A stretch of DNA of 64,000 nt. It comes from an uncultured Muribaculaceae bacterium. Its GTDB lineage: Bacteria; Bacteroidota; Bacteroidia; Bacteroidales; Muribaculaceae. The notes under the pieces are model-generated. The model was given only the letters and a program-made list of their open reading frames with translations, was not told where the DNA came from and ran no database searches. A program made the position numbers and the translations under genes. Where the stretch lies: NCBI GenBank assembly GCA_947628305.1, contig CANQZG010000006.1, positions 62,001 to 126,000 of the forward strand, in the 5' to 3' direction. Of the stretch, positions 11,002 to 19,806 are shown in pieces. Numbering within the stretch: position 1 is the first letter of the stretch; every line of letters starts with the position of its first letter.

Positions 11002-11360
11002 CGTAGGGACGCGACTGCGTTCGCGTCCTGTTTAATCGGACGCGTTTTCGGACGCGCTCGTTGGCGCGTCCCTACGATTGCGGATTGCCGCCAATGTTTA
11101 AGATTGTAAAAGCGATGTCTAAGGTAGGGTTCAGCCATGGCTGAACCGCAACACATTGAAAATCAGCAATGGTACAATCGGCGATGTCGCCATGGCGACA
11201 CCCTACCAATTCGTCACCCCTGATTACTGTGGATGTGTTGATGTCCTGTACGGTCGTGGCATGCCACGACCGTACTATCCACAATTGCAGTTCCAAACAT
11301 CTCCGTGACATTGGATTGCGAAGCAATCATTATGGATAGCCGTGGATTGAGCGGAGCGAA
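11002..11360 (+). repeat. Palindrome-mosaic (REP-like) repeat, copy 1
   Basis: Non-coding repeat of at least five palindromic modules. Outer hairpin: CGTAGGGACGCG (11002-11013) with CGCGTCCCTACG (11065-11076). Then a perfect 20-bp palindrome centred on GCCATGGC (11128-11147), a 16-bp one TGTCGCCATGGCGACA (11185-11200), a perfect 28-bp one with half GTACGGTCGTGGCA (11248-11275), and GATTGC-GAA-GCAATC (11314-11328). A diverged copy in the same orientation lies at 12316-12716, beyond the LRR gene. Confidence 0.85.
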
Positions 11361-11520
11361 ATTCATGGGGAAATGATAGTTCCGAATAAATGTTTCTGAA
11401 AGAATCATTTATATTTCGCGGATGAATTGTGTGTTAACTAATTTTAACTGATAGGGGAGGGGTAAATGTGATAGATTGTTTACTTTTGTAAAATTGTTTA
11501 TCATATTTGAACTGTTACTT

Positions 11521-12261
11521 ATGAATAAAAATCTGTTACATTGTGTGATATTGCTGACGGTGTCGTTATTTACAGTGGGGTGCTCCGATAATCAAGAAGA
11601 CGGTTCTGATGAATGGATTGACCCTGTTTTTGCCCGGGTTCTGCAGGAACGTGGTTACATACGTGATGCCAAGACTGTCACTCCTATTGATGTCGAGTCT
11701 TTGAGTGAAATAAATGTATCCGGCGATTTAAGTGATAATCATCAGGGATATATAGAAAGTCTTCGGGGCATTGAGTACTTCACAAGTTTAACTTATTTAG
11801 AATGTAGCAATAATCGGCTTACATGGCTCGATGTGGGTAATAATACGGAGTTGTCTCACATTCATTGTCAGGGAAATCGGTTGGAGTCTATTAACGTATC
11901 TAATTGTCTACGGTTGCTGGAACTTAATTGTAGCAATAATAACCTTAGGGGACTTAACATATCGAGTAACACGCAGTTGTTGAATCTTATATGCGGAGAA
12001 AATCGGTTGGAGGAGCTTGATGTATCTTATTGCCCACAGTTATTTAGCGTTGATTGTCGAAATAATCGGTTAACAGAGTTGAATGTTCTCAACAATAGGC
12101 AATTAGTAGGCCTGAAGTGTGAAAATAATCCAGGGGTGAATGGTATTTTTGAGGTTACGGCGTGGTTTGATGGAGCATCGATTCCGTCAAAAAACTTCAC
12201 GCATAAGGATTGGTTGTATAAAGGAGAATTTGTAACAGTAAAATATGTAAAGGCGCAGTGA
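11521..12261 (+). CDS. Leucine-rich-repeat lipoprotein
   Basis: A 246-residue predicted surface lipoprotein. The N-terminus MNKNLLHCVILLTVSLFTVGC is a type II signal with lipobox FTVGC, followed by an acidic linker. From about residue 85 there are five or six repeats of about 21 residues (pattern LxxLxCxxNxLxxLxVxxN) as in bacterial LRR proteins that bind other proteins or host factors. A TTG start 45 bases upstream is in frame, but the ATG gives the proper signal peptide. A TACTTTTG -7 element at 11481-11488 precedes it. The gene is visibly more AT-rich than its neighbours and is bracketed by two direct repeat copies, suggesting acquisition. Binding partner unknown. Confidence 0.85.
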   Translation: MNKNLLHCVILLTVSLFTVGCSDNQEDGSDEWIDPVFARVLQERGYIRDAKTVTPIDVESLSEINVSGDLSDNHQGYIESLRGIEYFTSLTYLECSNNRLTWLDVGNNTELSHIHCQGNRLESINVSNCLRLLELNCSNNNLRGLNISSNTQLLNLICGENRLEELDVSYCPQLFSVDCRNNRLTELNVLNNRQLVGLKCENNPGVNGIFEVTAWFDGASIPSKNFTHKDWLYKGEFVTVKYVKAQ

Positions 12262-12315
12262 CGGTTTAATCCTATCACGGAAGGGTATAGTGCTGCAAAA
12301 CATGCAAATCAACAT

Positions 12316-12716
12316 CGTAGGGACGCAAATACGTTCGCGTCCTGTTTAATCGGACGTGTTTTCGGACGCGCTTGTTGGCGCGTCACTACGATTGCGGATT
12401 GCTACCAATGTCTAAGATTGTAAAAGCGATGTCTAAGGTAGGGTTCAGCCATGGCCGCACCCTACCAATCTTTAACCTCGTTCCCTGTGTATGTCCTGAT
12501 GTCTTGTACGGTCGTGGCATGCCACGGCCTTCTCGCTTTTAGCATGCGATATAATATCCTGGCTATTAATGGTATATACTTTGATATTTTATCCGGGTCG
12601 CGATGTATCGCGACCGTACTATCCACAATTGCAGTTCAAAACATCGCCGCGACATTGGATTGCGAAGCAATCATGATAGATAGCCGTGGGCCGAGCCGTT
12701 AGGCGAGACCCACGGT
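12316..12716 (+). repeat. Palindrome-mosaic (REP-like) repeat, copy 2
   Basis: Diverged direct copy of the 11002-11360 repeat with the same module order: CGTAGGGACGC ... CGCGTCACTACG, the GTAGGGTTCAGCCATGG module, the GTACGGTCGTGGCATGCC module, and GATTGC-GAA-GCAATC. The TGTCGCCATGGCGACA module is missing, and an extra AT-rich insert carries a new palindrome GGTCGCGAT-GT-ATCGCGACC (12596-12615). It ends with a CCGTGGG/CCCACGG inverted repeat (12684-12715). No credible protein-coding ORF is inside. Confidence 0.8.
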
Positions 12717-12731
12717 GGGGAGACAGCAAGA

Positions 12732-12783
12732 TAAAAAGCCGGAGAAAATGGTTGGCGTTGTGGTCAATTCATTTTCTCCGGCT
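12732..12783 (-). terminator. Terminator after tRNA-Cys
   Basis: Minus-strand hairpin with 14-bp perfect arms (AGCCGGAGAAAATG with its complement; 12737-12750 and 12770-12783) followed by TTTTTAT. It lies directly downstream of the tRNA gene. Confidence 0.85.
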
Positions 12784-12822
12784 AAATCAGTTGTTGCCTC
12801 GGTAAGGAGGCTGTTTGATGAG

Positions 12823-12893
12823 AGGTACCAAGCAGATTCGAACTGCTGTACACGGTTTTGCAGACCGTTGCCTAACCACTCGGCCATGGTACC
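12823..12893 (-). tRNA. tRNA-Cys (anticodon GCA)
   Basis: Read on the minus strand the sequence folds as a full cloverleaf: acceptor GGTACCA/TGGTACC with discriminator T, D-stem GCC/GGC, anticodon stem ACGGT/ACCGT around loop CTGCAAA (anticodon GCA), four-base variable loop, and T-arm AGCAG-TTCGAAT-CTGCT. It is 71 bases long and CCA is not encoded. It has its own promoter and terminator. Confidence 0.97.
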
Positions 12894-12911
12894 ATTGGTG
12901 GTTTGCGAGTG

Positions 12912-12942
12912 CAAAGTTATATAAAATATCGCGAACGTGCAA
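12912..12942 (-). promoter_or_regulatory. tRNA-Cys promoter
   Basis: Minus strand: TTG, 20 bases, TAACTTTG, ending 19 bases before the mature tRNA 5' end. Exact Bacteroidetes consensus spacing. Confidence 0.85.
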
Positions 12943-12954
12943 GTTTTAGCGTAG

Positions 12955-12991
12955 AAAAAAGATTGCGCGACAGAGAATCTGTCGCGCAATC
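12955..12991 (-). terminator. Terminator of the TPR lipoprotein gene
   Basis: Minus-strand hairpin GATTGCGCGACAG / CTGTCGCGCAATC (13-bp perfect arms, 5-base loop) followed by TTTTTTC. It lies just past the stop codon of the TPR/OmpA-like gene. Confidence 0.9.
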
Positions 12992-13018
12992 ACTGTCATA
13001 TAGCGTGTTACGCTTGTA

Positions 13019-14704
13019 TTAGCGGATTGAACTGAGGTTGAATCGTGCGAACTCGAGGTCGTTGGCGGCCTTGGCTGCGAGCTTGGAGTCAAGTTTGACA
13101 GCCTGACGGAGGTTGGATGTCACGAGGTTCTCGTTGTTGGTGCGTGCGCCGAGCACAGCCATCAGGTAGTAAGTGGTGGCATCGGGAACGGGGATTGCAG
13201 CGAGGGTTGATTTAGCCTTGCTGTAGTCCTTGGCGAGAATCTGTGCGAGGGCGGCGTTGTTGGTCTTGGAGTTTCCGAATGACTTGACAGCTGCGTTTAC
13301 ATCACCCTGGGTGAGATAGTATACGCCGAGTGCGTCACCAAGTTCGGGAAGGCCTGCAGCTTTGCCGAAGTCGGCGTTAGCCTGGCGGTAGTCCTTGTTA
13401 AGGAGTGCGACGAGACCTTGGTTCATCTTGACCTCGGGGGCGTTGGGCGCGATGCGTGCGGCCTTGTTGAAACTTGCGAGAGCCGAGTCATAGTCACCTT
13501 GCTCAAACTGTACCATACCGAGGTTGTTGTAGCAACGGAAGTCGTTGGGATAAAGTTTTGCAGCGGTGTTATAGATAGCCTTGCGACGGTTCAGGTCGTT
13601 GGTAAGTGTTGCTGTGTAGAGGATTTCGTCGGCGGTGAGAGCAGAGGGATTGGTGTCGTAGAGCTTGTTGAGTTCCTCGTCGCTCTTGCCAATTACGTCA
13701 ACCGATGCGGTGATGCGTGAGTAGCGGAGCTGTGGGAGGATTTCCTCGGCCAGTTGGTTGAATACATTGGAGAGGTTGCGGATTTCCTTTTCGCGCTGCT
13801 CGGGGTCCTGGTACATTGAAAGCACTGACAGAATCAGTTCCTTGTCTTGGATGTTGCTTGCAGCGACGAGTTTCTGGAACCCTTCCCAGTCCTCAGGGGT
13901 GAATTGTGCGGTCAGTTCGCCGAACTCGGTTATGTTGTCTTTGCGGAGTTGACCCTGGAGATAGCTCTGGGTATTCTTTTCACGCTTTTCAGCAAGAGCC
14001 TCGTTGAAGGCGTATGTACCCTCGGGCGATGCGTATGACTGGATGTTAAGTTCTTTAATCTGGCGGTTAGCGTCGCCTGCAGCTTCTTTCAGGTCACGGT
14101 TGAAGTTCTCGACACCGTTGCTGCGGAGCTCTGACTCGCGGATGTTGGCCTGGTTGATGAGGAAGCGGATGTCGGCAGAGTATTTCTCGTTGATAATGCG
14201 CTGGAACTTATCGGGAGCGATAGCGGGAGACACCGACGAAGCCGACGCGAGTGCGGCGGTTGCGACAATGCCGTTGGCCACTTTCACACGGGGAAGAACA
14301 TATTGTTTGCCACCTTGGTTCACTGTGAATCCAAGGAAGAGTTCAGAGCGAAGCATTTCAGGCTCGTATACGCAGTTGAACGGGATGGTCACAGTACCGC
14401 CGTTATTGTAGCTGACGACAGGGTTGTTGCCACGTACTTTTTCGCCTTGGAAAGTCACGGGTGAGCCGTTGAGCTCGGTGCCGTTGTATGCAAGGATAGG
14501 GGTTACAGTCACTTCGGCATTTTTCACGAAGAATTTTGCCGGGATGTTACCTGTTACAGTAGCCGGGACCTGTGTGCCGACAACTTCAAGCGGATTAGGG
14601 TTGCAGGAGAAGTAGTCAGGCTGGAACTGACCGAGCTTCTTGGAACAACCTGTCAGCATGATAGCGCCCGAAAGAACGAGCGTGTAGCTTAATTTTTTGT
14701 TCAT
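13019..14704 (-). CDS. TPR lipoprotein with OmpA-like segment
   Basis: A 561-residue lipoprotein: signal MNKKLSYTLVLSGAIMLTGC with lipobox MLTGC, a beta-rich N-terminal domain, a segment at about 210-245 (LNIQSYASPEGTYAFNEALAEKRE) resembling the peptidoglycan-binding OmpA C-terminal fold, then TPR-type helices from about residue 370 (YNNLGMVQFEQGDYDSALASFNKAARIAP). The biased codon use suggests high expression. A TATATTTG -7 box lies about 100 bases upstream. Likely a periplasmic outer-membrane-anchored scaffold near the cell wall; the precise role is unknown. It is transcribed alone, ending at a strong terminator. Confidence 0.85.
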   Translation of the reverse strand: MNKKLSYTLVLSGAIMLTGCSKKLGQFQPDYFSCNPNPLEVVGTQVPATVTGNIPAKFFVKNAEVTVTPILAYNGTELNGSPVTFQGEKVRGNNPVVSYNNGGTVTIPFNCVYEPEMLRSELFLGFTVNQGGKQYVLPRVKVANGIVATAALASASSVSPAIAPDKFQRIINEKYSADIRFLINQANIRESELRSNGVENFNRDLKEAAGDANRQIKELNIQSYASPEGTYAFNEALAEKREKNTQSYLQGQLRKDNITEFGELTAQFTPEDWEGFQKLVAASNIQDKELILSVLSMYQDPEQREKEIRNLSNVFNQLAEEILPQLRYSRITASVDVIGKSDEELNKLYDTNPSALTADEILYTATLTNDLNRRKAIYNTAAKLYPNDFRCYNNLGMVQFEQGDYDSALASFNKAARIAPNAPEVKMNQGLVALLNKDYRQANADFGKAAGLPELGDALGVYYLTQGDVNAAVKSFGNSKTNNAALAQILAKDYSKAKSTLAAIPVPDATTYYLMAVLGARTNNENLVTSNLRQAVKLDSKLAAKAANDLEFARFNLSSIR

Positions 14705-14892
14705 AGTTGAAATGTGACTTTATAATTAGTTGTTACAGAATAAGTTTCTGAATAAGTTCTATCCGTATCAAACGGGCGTTTCACGACCTTTGATTTTAGT
14801 GCAAATATAAGCATTAAATGGAATATTACTACATTATTTATAGTTAATTTATAGTTATTTTTGGCAAAAAAATGTAGGGTGTCCAATTTTTG

Positions 14893-14923
14893 TTGAAATA
14901 ACAAAGATTTATCACTAATTTTG
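14893..14923 (+). promoter_or_regulatory. Promoter of speA-truA
   Basis: TTG, 20 bases, TAATTTTG (14916-14923), giving a transcript start about 35 bases before the speA ATG. Between it and the divergent TPR gene there is only AT-rich sequence. Confidence 0.85.
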
Positions 14924-14966
14924 CCGTTCATTTACGTAATAAATCTATATAAATCTATTCTTGCCG

Positions 14967-16865
14967 ATGAGAAAATGGCGTATCGAGGACAGTGCTGAAC
15001 TGTACAACATTAACGGATGGGGAATGAAATATTTCTCGATTAACGAGAAAGGGCATGTCACCGTCACACCCCGTGAGGGTTATGTTTCTGTTGACTTGAA
15101 GGAAGTGATGGACGAACTTCAGGTGAAGGATGTTGTGTCGCCTGTGCTGTTGCGTTTCCCTGACATTCTTGATAACCGTATCGAGAAAATATCTCGGTGT
15201 TTCAAGCGTGCGGCCGATGAATATGGTTATCAGGCCGACAATTTCATCATATATCCAATCAAGGTAAACCAGATGCGTCCTGTCGTGGAGGAGATTGTCA
15301 GCCATGGCAAGAAATTCAATATCGGGCTTGAGGCCGGCTCCAAGCCGGAACTTCATGCGGTGCTCGCTACCAATATCGATGAAAATGCGCTGATAATATG
15401 CAACGGTTACAAGGACAAGAATTATGTCGAGTTGGCGTTGTTGGCGCAGAAAATGGGACGTCGCATATATCTTGTGGTTGAGAAAATTAATGAACTGAGA
15501 CTGATAGCCGAGGTTGCCCGGAAGTTGTCAATCATGCCTAATGTGGGTATACGCATCAAGCTGTCATCCTCGGGTTCGGGGAAATGGGAGGAGAGCGGCG
15601 GCGACCAGTCGAAGTTCGGCTTGAATTCAAGCGAGTTGCTGGCGGCTCTTGATTTCCTTGAAAAGCAGAAGATGACCGATTGTCTCAAGTTGATTCATTT
15701 CCATATAGGCAGTCAGATAACCAAGATACGGCGGATAAAGACGGCTTTGCGCGAGGCGACACAGTTTTATGTGCAATTGACGCGTATGGGGTTCAACATC
15801 GACTTCATAGATATAGGTGGTGGATTAGGGGTGGATTACGACGGGACACGGAATCCGGCATCGGAAAGTTCAATGAACTATTCCATTCAGGAGTATGCCA
15901 ACGACTCTGTGTCGGCCATTGTTGACGCATGTGTCAAAAACGGATTGAGACAGCCTAACATAATAACGGAGAGCGGCCGTTCGCTCACGGCCCACCATTC
16001 GGTGCTGGTTGTCGAGGCGATAGAGACGACATCTTTGCCTGAATGGAACGAGAGTGAGGAAATCGGTCCCGACGACCATGAATTGGCACGTGAACTGTAT
16101 GAGATATGGGACCGTCTGAATCAGCCGAGATTGTTTGAGAGTTGGCATGACGCCTTACAGATAAGGGAGGAGGCACTTGACCTGTTCAGTCTCGGGATGC
16201 TCGACCTGCGCACCCGTGCCCAAATCGAGAAGCTTTTCTGGTCGGTGGCACGCGAGGTAGGGGAAATAGCCTCCTCGATGAAGCATCCGCCGGAGGAACT
16301 GCGCAAAATCGCCAAGATGCTTCCTGACAAGTACTTCTGTAATTTCTCGCTTTTCCAGTCTCTTCCCGACTCATGGGCCATAGACCAGGTGTTTCCTATA
16401 ATGCCTATATCCAACCTCAGCGAGAAACCATCACGTACATGCACCATCCAGGATATAACATGTGACAGTGACGGTAAAATCAATAATTTCATATCATTGC
16501 AGGGCACGGCCAATTCCCTGCCGGTGCATGCGCTCAAGAATAACGAACGGTATTATCTCGGGGTGTTCCTCGTCGGTGCATATCAGGAAATCCTCGGGGA
16601 CATGCACAATCTGTTCGGTGACACAAATGCGGTGCATGTGAATGTGTATAAGGACCGATATGAGATAGACCGGGTCATTGACGGCGAGACTGTTGCCGAA
16701 GTGCTTGATTATGTTCAGTTCAACCCTAAGCAGCTTGTGCGTAACGTTGAGAAATGGGTTACATCATCGATGAAGGCCGGAAAGATTTCACCCGAGGAGG
16801 GGCGTGAGTTTCTTAGCAACTATCGTTCAGGGTTGTATGGTTACACTTATATAGAAAAGGATTGA
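14967..16865 (+). CDS. speA: Biosynthetic arginine decarboxylase
   Basis: PLP-dependent conversion of arginine to agmatine, entry to polyamine synthesis. It has 632 residues. Motifs: IYPIKVNQM (PLP lysine), HFHIGSQ, IDIGGGLGVDYDG and DSWAIDQVFPI; the C-terminal LSNYRSGLYGYTY matches Bacteroides SpeA. The ATG giving MRKWRIEDSAELYNI is chosen over a TTG two codons earlier. truA follows after 3 bases, so the two are co-transcribed. Confidence 0.96.
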   Translation: MRKWRIEDSAELYNINGWGMKYFSINEKGHVTVTPREGYVSVDLKEVMDELQVKDVVSPVLLRFPDILDNRIEKISRCFKRAADEYGYQADNFIIYPIKVNQMRPVVEEIVSHGKKFNIGLEAGSKPELHAVLATNIDENALIICNGYKDKNYVELALLAQKMGRRIYLVVEKINELRLIAEVARKLSIMPNVGIRIKLSSSGSGKWEESGGDQSKFGLNSSELLAALDFLEKQKMTDCLKLIHFHIGSQITKIRRIKTALREATQFYVQLTRMGFNIDFIDIGGGLGVDYDGTRNPASESSMNYSIQEYANDSVSAIVDACVKNGLRQPNIITESGRSLTAHHSVLVVEAIETTSLPEWNESEEIGPDDHELARELYEIWDRLNQPRLFESWHDALQIREEALDLFSLGMLDLRTRAQIEKLFWSVAREVGEIASSMKHPPEELRKIAKMLPDKYFCNFSLFQSLPDSWAIDQVFPIMPISNLSEKPSRTCTIQDITCDSDGKINNFISLQGTANSLPVHALKNNERYYLGVFLVGAYQEILGDMHNLFGDTNAVHVNVYKDRYEIDRVIDGETVAEVLDYVQFNPKQLVRNVEKWVTSSMKAGKISPEEGREFLSNYRSGLYGYTYIEKD

Positions 16866-16868
16866 CGT

Positions 16869-17624
16869 ATGGCGCGTTATTTCATGGAACTGTCCTATCG
16901 TGGCGCATTTTTCCACGGATGGCAGTCCCAGCCTAACGCAGTATCGGTTCAGAGTGTCGTTGAGGATGCCTTGTCAAAGGTGTTGCGCCGTGAGATGAAG
17001 ATTGTCGGCGCGGGACGCACTGACACGGGGGTCAATGCCCGTAAGATGGTCGCGCATTTCGATGTGACTTGTGTCGATTTCAATTTCGATTTTGAAAGGG
17101 TGGTTGCATCGCTCAATTCGATAGTGGGGCGGGATATCGCGGTGCACCGCATATACCGGGTTCCGGACTCCCTTCATGCCAGGTTCGACGCCGTCTCGCG
17201 CACCTATCATTACTATGTAATGGGACATAAGTCTCCGTTCGCGTGGCCGTTCAGTTGGCAGGCTCCTGCTTCAGGTCTCAATTATGAGATGATGAACCGT
17301 GCCGCCGCAATCATGCTTGAGACAGATGATTTCACATCGTTCGCCAAACTGCATTCCGATGCTAAGACCAATATATGCCGGGTCTCGGAAGCGCGTTGGA
17401 TGCCGCTTGGTGATGATGCGTGGGTGTTTGTTATCAGTGCCGACCGTTTCCTCCGCAACATGGTCAGAGCCATTGTCGGGACACTTGTCGATGTCGGACG
17501 CAGGAAGTTATCGGTCGATGATTTTCGCCGGATAATCGAAAAGCGGGACCGATGTGCTGCGGGGACATCGATGCCCCCACAGGCTCTTTTTCTGTGGGAT
17601 GTCAAATACGATTCCATAGGTTAA
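16869..17624 (+). CDS. truA: tRNA pseudouridine(38-40) synthase
   Basis: Converts uridines 38-40 in the tRNA anticodon arm to pseudouridine. It has 251 residues, normal length. The catalytic aspartate lies in GAGRTDTGVNA at about residues 47-57; other conserved patches are LHARFDAVSRTYHYY and FLRNMVRAIVGTLVDVG. Three bases after speA, within the same transcript. Confidence 0.96.
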   Translation: MARYFMELSYRGAFFHGWQSQPNAVSVQSVVEDALSKVLRREMKIVGAGRTDTGVNARKMVAHFDVTCVDFNFDFERVVASLNSIVGRDIAVHRIYRVPDSLHARFDAVSRTYHYYVMGHKSPFAWPFSWQAPASGLNYEMMNRAAAIMLETDDFTSFAKLHSDAKTNICRVSEARWMPLGDDAWVFVISADRFLRNMVRAIVGTLVDVGRRKLSVDDFRRIIEKRDRCAAGTSMPPQALFLWDVKYDSIG

Positions 17625-17682
17625 ACGAGTGTTAAAAACGCTTCTTGTAGTGTTAATGTTTCTTTGGAAATTGAGTGAGAGG

Positions 17683-17713
17683 TTGCCATATTTCGATACT
17701 ATAGGTATATTTG
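17683..17713 (+). promoter_or_regulatory. Promoter of the ROK kinase gene
   Basis: TTG, 20 bases, TATATTTG (17706-17713); transcript would start about 30 bases before the ATG. Confidence 0.85.
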
Positions 17714-17748
17714 AAGAAAATTAATCATTAACTGATTCCTTAATAAAA

Positions 17749-18765
17749 ATGACTGAAAAACCTTATGTGTTGGGTATCGATATAGGTGGTACCAACACAG
17801 TGTTCGGAATTGTTGACGCACGTGGCAACGTTCTCGCCACCGGCTCGATAAAGACACAGAAACATCACGTGTTTGATGACTATGTTGACGAGTTATATCA
17901 GGCTGCAAGCAAGCTGATAACTGATAATGACGCTAACGATAAAATATATGGAATCGGTATAGGCGCGCCTAATGGCAACTACTATACAGGCAATATAGAA
18001 ACTCAGATTAACCTCCCCTGGCCTGCACCGATTCCATTGGCCAAGGTGGTTTCGGAGAAATTCGGAGTCCCGACACTTGTAACCAACGATGCTAATGCCG
18101 CGGCTCTCGGCGAGATGACCTACGGTGTGGCCCGCAGTATGAAGGACTTCATTATGATTACGCTCGGGACAGGCGTTGGCAGTGGTGTTGTTGTCGGCGG
18201 TCAGATGGTCTACGGACATGACGGTATGGCCGGTGAACTTGGGCATCTGACGGCACGTCGTGGCGGCCGTCCCTGTGCATGCGGTCGCAACGGCTGTCTC
18301 GAGACCTATTGTTCGGCTACCGGGGTTGTGCGTACGGCCCATGAATTCCTTGCAGCCCGCCCCGACGAACAGACGACATTGCGCGATATCCAGGTTGAGG
18401 AAATCACGTCTAAGGACGTATATGACGCCGCTGTCGGAGGAGATAAGATGGCGAAGGACATATTTGAATACACCGGTACTATCCTTGGTGAAATGCTCGC
18501 CGATTACGCATCGTTCACATCCCCCGAGGCATTTGTGCTGTTCGGCGGCCTTGCCAAGAGCGGCGAGATGCTGATGCGTCCGTTGATGGAAGCGTTCGAG
18601 AAGAACAATATGCCGATGCACCGAGGTAAAATCAAAATCATGCAGTCGGGGCTTCCCCAGGCCGATGCCGCCGTGCTTGGCGCAAGTGCGCTCGGTTGGG
18701 AAGCAGGTCGTCAGGCGGCATCCACGGTCGCCACTCCGGCTCAACCATCGGTGGCTAATAGCTGA
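17749..18765 (+). CDS. ROK-family glucokinase
   Basis: Cytoplasmic sugar kinase, probably glucose to glucose-6-phosphate. It has 338 residues. The N-terminal phosphate loop is LGIDIGGTNTVFGIVD, the middle has TNDANAAALGE and TLGTGVGSGVV, and the ROK zinc motif CACGRNGCLETY is at about residues 178-189. The C-terminal 20 residues are an Ala/Thr/Pro-rich tail. manA follows 57 bases later on the same strand, consistent with hexose-phosphate metabolism. Glucose is the usual substrate for this subgroup; ManNAc or fructose kinases share the fold, so substrate is inferred. Confidence 0.88.
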   Translation: MTEKPYVLGIDIGGTNTVFGIVDARGNVLATGSIKTQKHHVFDDYVDELYQAASKLITDNDANDKIYGIGIGAPNGNYYTGNIETQINLPWPAPIPLAKVVSEKFGVPTLVTNDANAAALGEMTYGVARSMKDFIMITLGTGVGSGVVVGGQMVYGHDGMAGELGHLTARRGGRPCACGRNGCLETYCSATGVVRTAHEFLAARPDEQTTLRDIQVEEITSKDVYDAAVGGDKMAKDIFEYTGTILGEMLADYASFTSPEAFVLFGGLAKSGEMLMRPLMEAFEKNNMPMHRGKIKIMQSGLPQADAAVLGASALGWEAGRQAASTVATPAQPSVANS

Positions 18766-18822
18766 TATGCAGGATTTAAATCTAAATGTGAAATTTGAAC
18801 GTAATACATAATAGAGTGGGGT

Positions 18823-19806
18823 ATGCAACCTTTAAAATTTCAACCCTATCTTAAAAGCGTACTTTGGGGCGGCGAGGAAATCGCCGCCTTTAAAGGTATT
18901 GAATGTGACCGTAAAGATATAGGAGAAAGCTGGGAAATATCGTCAGTGCCGGGGCATGAGAGTGTTGTCAGCGGAGGCGAGTATGACGGAGAAAAGATTA
19001 CGGCCCTGATTGACCGTTTCAAGGGTCGTCTTGTCGGTGAAAAAGTCTATGAGACATACCGTGACAAACTTCCCTTGTTGATAAAGTTTATTGATGCCAA
19101 CCAGGATTTGTCACTTCAGGTGCATCCTGACGATGAACTTGCGATGAAACGTCACGGTTCGCTCGGCAAAACCGAAATGTGGTATATAATAAAAACACGT
19201 CCCGGCGCGAAAATCAGGACAGGTCTGTCGGAACAATTGACCCCTGAAACTTACGAGAAACGTCTTGCCGACAACACATTGATTGACGCGGTCGCATTGT
19301 ATGACTCTCATCCGGGTGACTTGTTCTATCTGCCCGCCGGGCGCATGCATGCGATATGTGCGGGTAATCTCCTTGTTGAGATTCAGGAGACAAGCGATAT
19401 AACTTACCGTGTCTATGATTACAACCGGCGTGATGCCAACGGCAACCTTCGGGAACTTCACACGTCTCTTGCCAAGGACGCGATAGATTACACCGTTTAT
19501 CCGTCCTATAAGTCGAATTATACAGAAGTAGACGGAGAGTCGCTTCTTGTCGAGTGTGAACACTTTGACGTACGTCGTGAAAGAATCGACGGTTCACGTG
19601 AAATCATAAATTCTCATGATTCATTCATGGCGTTGATGTGTATCGACGGTGAATGTGACATAGAGACGGTTGATTCAGTCGACGGCGATAAGTCGATAAC
19701 CGCCGTTAGAACTGGTGAATCGGTGTTGATACCGGCTTGTTGTAAGAAGATGACTGTCAGAGGTGCGGCTACATTGATAACAGCGGCAGTTCCCGGTGGT
19801 AAATAA
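18823..19806 (+). CDS. manA: Mannose-6-phosphate isomerase, class I
   Basis: Zinc-dependent isomerase linking fructose-6-phosphate and mannose-6-phosphate. It has 327 residues, the short bacterial form. Metal-binding and catalytic patches visible: LSLQVHPDD, GKTEMWYI and PAGRMHAI-AG, with QETSDITYRVYDYNR downstream. It lies between two sugar kinases on the same strand. Its stop codon is the first triplet of the left terminal repeat of a fold-back element, so that element abuts the gene directly. Confidence 0.93.
   Translation: MQPLKFQPYLKSVLWGGEEIAAFKGIECDRKDIGESWEISSVPGHESVVSGGEYDGEKITALIDRFKGRLVGEKVYETYRDKLPLLIKFIDANQDLSLQVHPDDELAMKRHGSLGKTEMWYIIKTRPGAKIRTGLSEQLTPETYEKRLADNTLIDAVALYDSHPGDLFYLPAGRMHAICAGNLLVEIQETSDITYRVYDYNRRDANGNLRELHTSLAKDAIDYTVYPSYKSNYTEVDGESLLVECEHFDVRRERIDGSREIINSHDSFMALMCIDGECDIETVDSVDGDKSITAVRTGESVLIPACCKKMTVRGAATLITAAVPGGK

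Noticed and set aside
12451..12702. 83-codon ORF inside the second palindrome-mosaic repeat
   Set aside because: It runs through palindromes and has no equivalent in the first copy of the repeat; it is not a credible gene.
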